NCBI GenBank assembly: GCA_036278935.1
Contig: DASUKA010000021.1
Span: forward strand, 1-8,181
Origin: DASSNR01 sp036278935
Lineage (GTDB): Bacteria > Gemmatimonadota > Gemmatimonadetes > Gemmatimonadales > Gemmatimonadaceae
Direction of reading: 5' to 3'
Length of the DNA: 8,181 bases
Shown: piece after piece, positions 1 to 5,806 of the stretch
How positions within the stretch are numbered: position 1 is the first letter of the stretch
Layout: each line of letters opens with the position of its first letter
The notes under the pieces: generated by a model
Database searches by the model: none
What the model was told of the DNA's origin: nothing
What the model saw: only the letters and a program-made list of their open reading frames with translations
Program-made: the position numbers and the translations under genes

Positions 1-1490
1 GAGCTCGCCATCCGTCTCTCACTTGGAGCCGCGCGCCGGCTGCTCGTGCGGAGCCTGTTCATGGAGAGCGTGCTGCTCGCGGTGGCAGGCGGCGCGCTCG
101 GTCTGCTGCTCGCGTGGTGGGGTGTGGATGGGCTTACCGCACTCCGCCCGGAGCGACTGTCCGATCTGGCGAAGGTCGGAATCGACATGCGCGTGCTCGC
201 GTTCGCCATCGCGATCTCGCTCGGCGCGGCGCTGCTCTTCGGCGTGGTGCCCGCACTCCGCGCGACCGACGTACAGCTCGGCGAATGTCTACGGAGTGGA
301 GCACCCGGGAGCGGCGGCGCGGCGCGCGGCGGTCGGATGCGCAATCTGCTCGTGGCCGGCGAGATGATGCTCTCCGTCGTGCTGCTGGTGGGCGCCGGCC
401 TGCTGGTGCACAGCCTCATCGCGCTGCAGCACGCCGACCTGGGGTTCCGGCCGGACGGGCTCGTCACGGTGGAGACGATGCTCCCCACGGCGCGCTATCC
501 GAATGCGGCGGCGCGCACGGCATTCACAAATGAGCTGGCCGAGCGTGCGCGGAATCTGCCGGGGGTCATCGGGGCAAGCATCTCCACCACTGCTCCGCCC
601 GACTATGGAATGAGCGGCTTCGGGAACGTTGAGATCGAAGGTCGCGGCCCACTCGGCGCGGCAGCGCCGCATGCCGTCGCAACGGACATGGTGCGCGCCG
701 ACTACTTCCGCGTCCTCCGCATTCCGATGCTTCAGGGTCGCGGCTTCACGGATGCCGAGGTCGAGACGAGTGCCCCGGTGACCATCTTGAGCAAGGGGCT
801 GGCTGCCCGGCTCTTTCCGGATGGGCCGGCAGTCGGTCAGCGCATTCGCTTCGGATCGCAGGGATCGTGGAAAACCGTAGTGGGCGTCGTCGGGGACGTG
901 GCGGCGATGGGGGCCCAGGGGACCACCCGGCATCTGCAGGCTTATGACCCACTGGGTGGCGGGCTCATTGCGCTTGGGGGCAATATGGCTGCGCCCGGAC
1001 TGCTCATCGTGCGCACGTCGGGAGACATAGCCGGCCTCGCCCCGGCGCTGCGCGGGCTCGTGCACTCCATCGACCCGTCGCTCCCGGCACCGGACATCGC
1101 GACCGTGCGCTCCCGCTTCGCCGCGGAGCTCGCCGCCCCGCGCTTCAATACGATTCTCCTCGCGCTCTTCGCGGGCCTCGCCCTCGTGCTCGCCGCCGTC
1201 GGCCTGTTCGGCGTGCTGAGCTACGCCGTCGCGCGGCGCACCCGCGAGATCGGTATCCGCGTGGCGCTCGGTGCGCAGAGCGGTGACGTGCGGACGCTCG
1301 TGGTGCGGCAGGGAATGTTGCCGGCGCTGGTGGGACTGGGGCTGGGCATCGTGGCGGCGCTGTTCGCCACGCGCGTGCTCGCGAGCCTGCTCTACGGCGT
1401 CGCGCCGCGCGACACGGCGGCGTTCGTGGCGGCCGGCCTCGTGCTCCTCGCCACCGCACTCGTGGCGTGCTACCTGCCGGCGCGGCGGGC
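1..1490 (+). repeat. Long direct repeat, left copy (permease A 3' part)
   Basis: This aligns with 6695-8181 at about 90% nucleotide identity (about 150 mismatches and one 3-bp gap, counted by hand). The first 130 bp (1-130) and the last 137 bp (1354-1490) are identical to the right copy. The middle carries all the differences, many of them synonymous, so both copies look like maintained genes. Confidence 0.9.
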
Positions 1491-1530
1491 CACCCGTGTA
1501 GATCCGCTCACCGCGCTCCGCAGCGAGTGA
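1..1530 (+). CDS. ADOP-family orphan permease A (MacB/FtsX-like), 5'-truncated by the window edge
   Basis: This is the C-terminal 509 residues of a duplicated FtsX-type permease. The frame is open from base 1 and stops with TGA at 1528-1530. Alignment with permease C shows that about 296 N-terminal residues (first membrane helix and first periplasmic domain) lie outside the window, so the full protein should be about 805 aa. Visible order in window residues: the conserved post-helix motif ELAIRLSLGA at 1-10; hydrophobic helices at about 19-42, 63-85 and 115-139; a second MacB-like periplasmic core at about 143-370; a helix at 383-410; the second FtsX signature EIGIRVALGA at about 416-425; helices at 442-467 and 473-494; and the usual basic C-terminal tail ending ALRSE. 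The family resembles MacB and LolC permeases but normally lacks a neighbouring ATPase, as here. The substrate is unknown. The gene is convergent with a Uma2 gene 35 bp downstream. The family call is firm; the function is not. Confidence 0.93.
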   Translation, partial: ELAIRLSLGAARRLLVRSLFMESVLLAVAGGALGLLLAWWGVDGLTALRPERLSDLAKVGIDMRVLAFAIAISLGAALLFGVVPALRATDVQLGECLRSGAPGSGGAARGGRMRNLLVAGEMMLSVVLLVGAGLLVHSLIALQHADLGFRPDGLVTVETMLPTARYPNAAARTAFTNELAERARNLPGVIGASISTTAPPDYGMSGFGNVEIEGRGPLGAAAPHAVATDMVRADYFRVLRIPMLQGRGFTDAEVETSAPVTILSKGLAARLFPDGPAVGQRIRFGSQGSWKTVVGVVGDVAAMGAQGTTRHLQAYDPLGGGLIALGGNMAAPGLLIVRTSGDIAGLAPALRGLVHSIDPSLPAPDIATVRSRFAAELAAPRFNTILLALFAGLALVLAAVGLFGVLSYAVARRTREIGIRVALGAQSGDVRTLVVRQGMLPALVGLGLGIVAALFATRVLASLLYGVAPRDTAAFVAAGLVLLATALVACYLPARRATRVDPLTALRSE

Positions 1531-1565
1531 GCTCGATGCGTCGGATCACACGCCGCCGGTTGCGG

Positions 1566-2129
1566 TCAGATCGGGCGGAAGAGTTCCTCGAGCGCGAGCG
1601 TGAACGGCTCGGAGGTGCCGGCCGGGTGCCAGCGCAGGACCTCGCGCTCGACGCGCGCCTTCTTCGCTTCAGGAGTCCAGATCTCCGCCGTCTGCGTCTT
1701 CGGGTCGATGATCCAGTAGAGCGGCACCCCTTCGCGCTGGTAGAGCGCGCGCTTCACCTCTCGGTCATGGCGCCGGCTGCCCCGGCTCAGCACTTCGACG
1801 GCCAGCAGCAGCTGACGCACCGCCGGCCACCTGAGCTTCCGCGCCTCCTCGATCGGTATGACGAAGACATCGGGCTGCACGAGCTTCTTCGGTGCCCAGG
1901 AGATATCGGCGGGCGAAGTCAGAGCCTGCCCGATCGGCTCTCGCTCGAGGTACAGAGTCAATGCAAAGAGCAGCCTATCGGCGACCAACTGATGCACCAG
2001 CCGCGGCGCGGGCGTCACGAGCAGCTCGCCGTCCACGACTTCGTAGCGCGGCCAGCCCCAGTCGTGCTGGTCGTTGAGGGCGCGGACCATCCTGGCCGTG
2101 TAGGACCTGGGCGGAGCGGACATAGCCAT
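1566..2129 (-). CDS. Uma2 family (DUF820) PD-(D/E)XK nuclease-like protein, copy 1
   Basis: This encodes 187 aa, the usual Uma2 length. The restriction-endonuclease-like fold is indicated by YEVVDGELLV at 29-38, a conserved His at 46, LVQPDVFV at 83-90 (putative catalytic Asp87), LLLAVEVLS at 107-115 (putative catalytic Glu112), Lys126 in the following helix, then GVPLYWIIDP at 134-143 and EIWTPEA at 149-155. The common Ser-Pro-Ser after the VEVL strand reads Ser-Arg-Gly here, but the acidic and lysine residues are kept. The chosen start is the ATG at 2129, preceded by GAGG with 7-nt spacing; the same leader and start recur in copy 2. The frame stays open to an ATG at 2210, which would add 27 Arg-rich residues and is disfavoured. 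Nuclease activity is predicted from the fold, and no biological role is established for most Uma2 proteins. The gene is convergent with permease A and divergent from permease B. Confidence 0.9.
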   Translation of the reverse strand: MAMSAPPRSYTARMVRALNDQHDWGWPRYEVVDGELLVTPAPRLVHQLVADRLLFALTLYLEREPIGQALTSPADISWAPKKLVQPDVFVIPIEEARKLRWPAVRQLLLAVEVLSRGSRRHDREVKRALYQREGVPLYWIIDPKTQTAEIWTPEAKKARVEREVLRWHPAGTSEPFTLALEELFRPI

Positions 2130-2143
2130 AGTATCGCCTCGGC
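2126..2143 (-). promoter_or_regulatory. Conserved Uma2 leader with Shine-Dalgarno site, copy 1
   Basis: Read on the minus strand, GAGG (plus-strand 2137-2140) sits 7 nt before the ATG at 2129. The 18-bp block 2126-2143 is identical to 5398-5415 ahead of the other Uma2 gene, and weaker similarity (about 70% by hand) continues for about 27 bp upstream. This supports the start chosen for both genes and shows that the leader was duplicated with the gene. Confidence 0.6.
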
Positions 2144-2187
2144 GCGTGAGCGGGGGCAAGCGGGCGGCATCCCGCGCCCTACCACGC

Positions 2188-2199
2188 ACCGGCGCCGGT
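2188..2199. promoter_or_regulatory. 12-bp perfect palindrome, possible operator
   Basis: ACCGGCGCCGGT is its own reverse complement and lies between the divergent starts of Uma2 copy 1 and permease B. The matching intergenic region upstream of permease C keeps only the 8-bp core CGGCGCCG at 5454-5461, at a similar but not identical distance from the Uma2 start. In DNA this GC-rich, a palindrome of this length could arise by chance in a region this size, so the call is tentative. Confidence 0.2.
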
Positions 2200-2286
2200 A
2201 CCACCATCAACGTATTCCCTCCGACATCAACTCAGCGCTCGACGGAAGTACGTGTCCGGCTGAGATGCCGGCACACGCCAGAGCCC

Positions 2287-2292
2287 GGGGAA
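2287..2292 (+). promoter_or_regulatory. Ribosome-binding site of permease B
   Basis: GGGGAA lies 9 nt before the ATG at 2302 and helps to choose this start over the ATG at 2311 and over upstream in-frame codons. Confidence 0.5.
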
Positions 2293-2301
2293 CCCGATAA
2301 C

Positions 2302-4791
2302 ATGCACGCCATGGTTCGCGACCTCCGCTACGCGCTTCGCTCACTCCGCCGGAGCCCCGGCTTCGCGCTTGTCGCCATCATCACCCTCGCACTCGGGCTC
2401 GGGGCGACGACGGCCATCTTCACGGTGCTGGATTCCGTGGTGCTGCGGCCGCTTCCGTACCCGGAGCCTGACCGGCTGGTGGACATTGGCAGCAGCTGGC
2501 CCGGCATGAAGGAGGGCATGCGGATTGGTCTCTCGCCCGCGGATTACTTCTACCTCCGCGATCACCTCCGCGCGCTCGAGAACGTTGGCGTCTACATGAC
2601 CGGGGAGTTCACCCTCACGGGCAATGGCCGGCCCGAGCGGGTTCGCGTCGCATCGGCCAGCGTGGGCGTGCTCAGTGCCCTTCGGGCGCGGCCGTCGCTC
2701 GGTCGGCTCATCACCGCGCAGGACGACCGGCCCGCCAACACCGCACCCACGGCGATCGGGCCCAACCCGGCCGTGATGGTCGCGGTGTTGAGCCACGATT
2801 TCTGGGAGCGCCGATACGGTGGCGACCCGGGGATCATCGGCCAGACGATCTGGATCGACTCGCATCCCGTTCACGTTGTGGGCGTGCTTGCGACTGGCGT
2901 CCAGCTCCCCGATCAACAGATCGATGTGTGGGAACCACTCGGCCTCAACCCCAGCGCGCGGCCGACCAACTGGCACACCTTCAGCGGGATAGGTCGGCTC
3001 GCCCCCGGAGCCTCACTCCAGCAGGCACGCGCTGAACTGGCAGCGGTTCGCGGCCGTCTGGTCGAGCTTTTCCCCACCGAATACGACGCGGCGTTTATGA
3101 AGGACACTGGCTTCCGCTTCGATGTCCAGTCGCTGCGCGACATGGTAGTGGGCGAAGCGGGTCGAGCACTATGGATCCTGCTCGGCTCCGTGGGACTCGT
3201 GCTGCTCATCGCGTGCTTCAACGTGGCGAACCTCTTTCTCGTACGTACCGAAGGTCGGCTGCACGAGACGGCCATCCGCACCGCGCTCGGCGCTCAACCG
3301 CGGCAGCTCGCCCGGCACTATCTCACCGAGAGCATCACGCTCGCGCTCATTGCCGGCGCGCTCGGAATCGCGGTGGCCTACGGCGGTGTTCAGCTCTTTC
3401 TGGCCTACTCGCCCACCTGGATTCCGCGCCTTGCGGCCGTGCACATCGGCTGGGGAAGCATCGTCTTCGCCACCGCGGTTTCGCTGGTGGCGGGTATCGC
3501 GTTCGGCCTCTTCCCCGTCGTGCACGCAGAGCGGGCCGCCGCGGCACTGCGTTCGAGCAGCACACGCGGGACGACCGCGTCGCGGCGCCAACACGCCTTC
3601 CGCGGCGCGCTCGTAGTCGCGCAGATGGCGCTCGCGCTCGTGCTGCTGGCTGCGGCGGGGCTCATGCTGCGCAGCTTCGCCAAGCTTCGGAGCGTGGACT
3701 CAGGTGTGGATCCGACGGGTGTCCTCACAATGGAGATGCACCTGCCATCCGTGCGTTACCTGAGCTACCAGCGGGTGAGCACTTTCTACGAGGAGCTCGT
3801 AACGCGCCTCAGGGGGTTGCCGAGCGTGGAGCAGGCCGCCGTGACCACGGCGCTGCCACTGGCCAGCGAGGATTATGGGTGCGCGTCGGTCTTTGTCGAA
3901 GATCAGCCGCCCTCCAGCGACAGGAATCCGCCCTGTCTCGGCGTGAGCACCATATCGCCAGACTTCTTCCAAACGCTCGGCATCTCGGTGCGAGGACGGA
4001 CCCCAACGTGGACCGATGTGAACAGTCGGGACGGCGCGGTGGTGGTAAGCCAAGCGCTTGCCGAGCAGCTATGGCCGGGTCAGAACCCCATCGGAAAGGG
4101 GATTCGCGGCAATGGGTGGGGCAGACCGTTCTACCGGGTGGTTGGCGTCACTGACGATGTGCGCTACGAGGGACTCGACAAGCCACCCGAAGCGATGGTG
4201 TACTTCCCCCTCCTCCCCATGAAGGGCGCATCGCTCTGGAGCCCTCAGCGCTCGGTGACACTGGTGATCAAGAGTGCCACCGCGGAGCCCGAGCAGTTGA
4301 CCGCGGCCGTCCGCCGCATGATCGCCGATCTCGATCCTGACATTCCGCTCGCCGACATCCGGACCATGAACGCGGTGATCGCATCGTCCATGGCGCGCAC
4401 ATCGCTCACCATGCTGCTCCTGGCGCTCGCCGGAGCCATGGCCCTGGCGATCGCGGCCGTCGGACTCTACGGCGTCATTGCCTACATCGTGAGCCGGCGC
4501 ACGAACGAGATCGGCATTCGCATAGCGTTGGGGGCAGGGGCAATGCAGGTCGTTCGCGATGTGGTGTTCCAGTCGGTGCGGCTCGCCCTGCTCGGCGTGG
4601 CCGTGGGGCTCGTTGGCGCGCTCCTCCTCACGCGCGTGCTGCATGCGCTCCTCTTCGAGGTGAGCCCCACCGATCCCATGGTGCTTGCCATCGTGTCGCT
4701 CGTGCTTGTTGTTGTGGCGCTGGTGGCGAGCTACCTCCCGGCGCGGCGGGCGGCGCGGGTCGATCCGGTCATCGCGCTCCGGAGCGAGTGA
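2302..4791 (+). CDS. ADOP-family orphan permease B (two MacB-like periplasmic cores, two FtsX domains), complete
   Basis: This encodes 829 aa, the normal size for the short ADOP type that lacks the extra N-terminal helical domain. The start at 2302 has a GGGGAA site and puts the family motif DLRYALRSLRRSPGF at residue 7, exactly as in permease C. The frame is open upstream to 2146, but that stretch overlaps the Uma2 leader. Domains: helix at 20-48; first periplasmic core about 50-255; helices at about 289-315, 342-366 and 384-407, with the signature ETAIRTALGA at 322-331; helix at about 434-457; second core about 465-670; helices at about 700-730, 757-780 and 792-813, with NEIGIRIALGA at 735-745; tail ending ALRSE. 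The first and second halves are internal duplicates. It is clearly more distant from A and C than those are from each other, especially in the first core. Cys527 and Cys545 lie in the second periplasmic domain and are absent from A and C. No ATPase is nearby; the substrate is unknown. Confidence 0.95.
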   Translation: MHAMVRDLRYALRSLRRSPGFALVAIITLALGLGATTAIFTVLDSVVLRPLPYPEPDRLVDIGSSWPGMKEGMRIGLSPADYFYLRDHLRALENVGVYMTGEFTLTGNGRPERVRVASASVGVLSALRARPSLGRLITAQDDRPANTAPTAIGPNPAVMVAVLSHDFWERRYGGDPGIIGQTIWIDSHPVHVVGVLATGVQLPDQQIDVWEPLGLNPSARPTNWHTFSGIGRLAPGASLQQARAELAAVRGRLVELFPTEYDAAFMKDTGFRFDVQSLRDMVVGEAGRALWILLGSVGLVLLIACFNVANLFLVRTEGRLHETAIRTALGAQPRQLARHYLTESITLALIAGALGIAVAYGGVQLFLAYSPTWIPRLAAVHIGWGSIVFATAVSLVAGIAFGLFPVVHAERAAAALRSSSTRGTTASRRQHAFRGALVVAQMALALVLLAAAGLMLRSFAKLRSVDSGVDPTGVLTMEMHLPSVRYLSYQRVSTFYEELVTRLRGLPSVEQAAVTTALPLASEDYGCASVFVEDQPPSSDRNPPCLGVSTISPDFFQTLGISVRGRTPTWTDVNSRDGAVVVSQALAEQLWPGQNPIGKGIRGNGWGRPFYRVVGVTDDVRYEGLDKPPEAMVYFPLLPMKGASLWSPQRSVTLVIKSATAEPEQLTAAVRRMIADLDPDIPLADIRTMNAVIASSMARTSLTMLLLALAGAMALAIAAVGLYGVIAYIVSRRTNEIGIRIALGAGAMQVVRDVVFQSVRLALLGVAVGLVGALLLTRVLHALLFEVSPTDPMVLAIVSLVLVVVALVASYLPARRAARVDPVIALRSE

Positions 4792-4837
4792 CGAAATGCA
4801 GGACGCGCTCGGGAGGCCGCCGGCGTGTGGGTCGACG

Positions 4838-5401
4838 TCAGATCGGCTGGAAGAGCTCGGCCAGCGCGAGGGTGAATGGCGTGGACGCGCCGGCTGGGTG
4901 CCAGAGGAGCGTCCCGCGTTCGACGCGTGCCGCCTTCGCCTCGGGCGTCCAGATCTCCACGACCTTGGCATCCGCATCCACCATCCAGTAGGCCGGCACC
5001 CCTTCGTGCTGGTAGAGCTTGCGCTTGACGATGCGGTCACCTCGCGCGTTACTGGGACTCAACACTTCCACAGCAAGCAGCAGGTGCCGCACGGCGGTCC
5101 ACTCCGGCTTTCGCACCTCATCGAGCGGGACGACGAAGACATCCGGCTGCACGAGTTTCCTGTGCCCCCAGGAGAGATCTGCCGGCGAAGCGAAGGCACG
5201 CCCGATGGGCTCTCGCTTGAGATAGTTGCCCAGCGCGAGGTGGAGCTCATTCACGACCAACTGATGGAGCTTCCGCGGGGCGGGCGTCACGAGCAGCTCG
5301 CCGTCCACCACCTCGTAGCGCGGCCAGCCCCAGTCGTGCAGGTCGTTGAGATGGCGGACCATCTCGGCCGTGAAGGACTTGGGTGCAGCTGCCATACCCA
5401 T
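4838..5401 (-). CDS. Uma2 family (DUF820) PD-(D/E)XK nuclease-like protein, copy 2
   Basis: This encodes 187 aa, the same length as copy 1 and about 69% identical to it by hand count without gaps. Fold markers: YEVVDGELLV at 29-38, His46, LVQPDVFV at 83-90 (putative catalytic Asp87), LLLAVEVLSPS at 107-117 (putative catalytic Glu112), Lys126, GVPAYWMVDA at 134-143 and EIWTPEA at 149-155. This copy keeps the standard Ser-Pro-Ser after the catalytic strand, where copy 1 does not. The start at ATG 5401 has GAGG 7 nt upstream; the frame is open to an ATG at 5521 that would add 40 poorly conserved residues, so the shorter form is preferred. It is convergent with permease B (46-bp gap) and divergent from permease C. 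A DNA nuclease role follows from family knowledge; its target and physiological role are not known. Confidence 0.91.
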   Translation of the reverse strand: MGMAAAPKSFTAEMVRHLNDLHDWGWPRYEVVDGELLVTPAPRKLHQLVVNELHLALGNYLKREPIGRAFASPADLSWGHRKLVQPDVFVVPLDEVRKPEWTAVRHLLLAVEVLSPSNARGDRIVKRKLYQHEGVPAYWMVDADAKVVEIWTPEAKAARVERGTLLWHPAGASTPFTLALAELFQPI

Positions 5402-5415
5402 AGTATCGCCTCGGC
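5398..5415 (-). promoter_or_regulatory. Conserved Uma2 leader with Shine-Dalgarno site, copy 2
   Basis: On the minus strand, GAGG (plus-strand 5409-5412) lies 7 nt before the ATG at 5401. The 18-bp block is identical to 2126-2143 at the other Uma2 gene and fixes the start. Confidence 0.6.
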
Positions 5416-5511
5416 AGGTGAGGGAGGACAAGCGCGGCGCATGCGTCATGATGCGGCGCCGGCCGTATCCGTCGGTCATCATCCTCACGCAGACACCATC
5501 ATTTCTCGCGT

Positions 5512-5530
5512 AGGCTGACAAAGGCTGACA
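5512..5530. repeat. Tandem 9-bp direct repeat (AGGCTGACA twice, 10-bp period)
   Basis: AGGCTGACA occurs at 5512-5520 and 5522-5530, separated by one A. The 10-bp period is close to one helical turn, as in some activator or repressor sites, and the repeat lies between divergent starts. No match to a known operator is claimed. Confidence 0.4.
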
Positions 5531-5795
5531 TCAACAACCCCCTCGGTGTCCGGTTTCGGGAACGAGCATCCCACAATCGGACAGTCGAGGGCGCCAGCGC
5601 TCGGCATGATCGTACCGCATCTCGTTGCTGTACAAGCGCTTGAGGAGACGCAACCCGCTGGCACGACCCTTCCCTCTGGCGCGTGGCTGGCAGGGACGCT
5701 TCGGCCTGTAGCGACACGAGATGCTGCCGGTCCGCTCTCCGATCGATATTGGCGGTTGCACGTGTCGCGCACGACCCGCACTCGGCACACCCCAC

Positions 5796-5799
5796 GGAG
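5796..5799 (+). promoter_or_regulatory. Ribosome-binding site of permease C
   Basis: GGAG with 7-nt spacing to the ATG at 5807. This decides the start, because the reading frame remains open for almost 290 bp upstream. Confidence 0.6.
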
Positions 5800-5806
5800 C
5801 TCGCTC

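Larger units (their letters stand above)
2130..2301. other. Divergent intergenic region between Uma2 copy 1 and permease B
   Basis: These 172 bp separate two divergent starts, so promoters for both genes should lie here. I see no convincing -35/-10 pair. Contents: the Uma2 leader (2126-2143), a 12-bp perfect palindrome at 2188-2199, the heptamer CATCAAC at 2205-2211 and 2225-2231 (20 bp apart), a weak inverted repeat CTCAGC (2231-2236) / GCTGAG (2259-2264), and a purine-rich ribosome-binding site at 2287-2292. Confidence 0.5.
5402..5806. other. 405-bp divergent intergenic region between Uma2 copy 2 and permease C
   Basis: No separate gene is supported here. The Uma2-proximal part (to about 5535) resembles the 2130-2231 region: shared leader, a CGGCGCCG core at 5454-5461, a CACCATCA element near 5495 and GACATCAAC at 5527-5535. 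The remainder (about 5536-5806) has no counterpart ahead of permease B. The frame of permease C stays open back to 5519, but the translated stretch does not resemble the ADOP N-terminus and has no good initiation site. Promoters for both flanking genes are expected, yet I see no convincing consensus pair. Confidence 0.5.

Noticed and set aside
1..6. Window begins with GAGCTC, a SacI site, suggesting a cloned fragment end
   Set aside because: The same hexamer occurs at 6695 in the paralogue as ordinary coding sequence; the repeat-edge explanation is sufficient.
1531..1565. Terminator between permease A and Uma2 copy 1 (and in 4792-4837 between permease B and Uma2 copy 2)
   Set aside because: Only a 4-bp stem (CCGC/GCGG) near 1550 and no T-tract; the second gap has nothing better.
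2231..2264. Inverted repeat CTCAGC / GCTGAG upstream of permease B as a leader hairpin
   Set aside because: A 6-bp stem with a 22-nt spacer is too weak, and it is not conserved ahead of permease C.
1467..2300. 277-aa plus-strand open frame antisense to Uma2 copy 1, with a similar 277-aa frame at 4685-5518 antisense to copy 2
   Set aside because: The two frames resemble each other only because they are complements of homologous Uma2 genes in GC-rich DNA. They overlap permease 3' ends and show no known motif, whereas the minus-strand frames carry the full Uma2 motif set.
5515..5545. Sigma-70-like promoter from CTGACA or, on the minus strand, TTGTCA elements near 5517
   Set aside because: No acceptable -10 element at 16-18 bp spacing on either strand.
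5606..5806. Possible small separate gene starting at ATG 5606
   Set aside because: It has no stop before permease C and is in the same frame, so it would be only an N-terminal extension. There is no good ribosome-binding site and no similarity to the family N-terminus.
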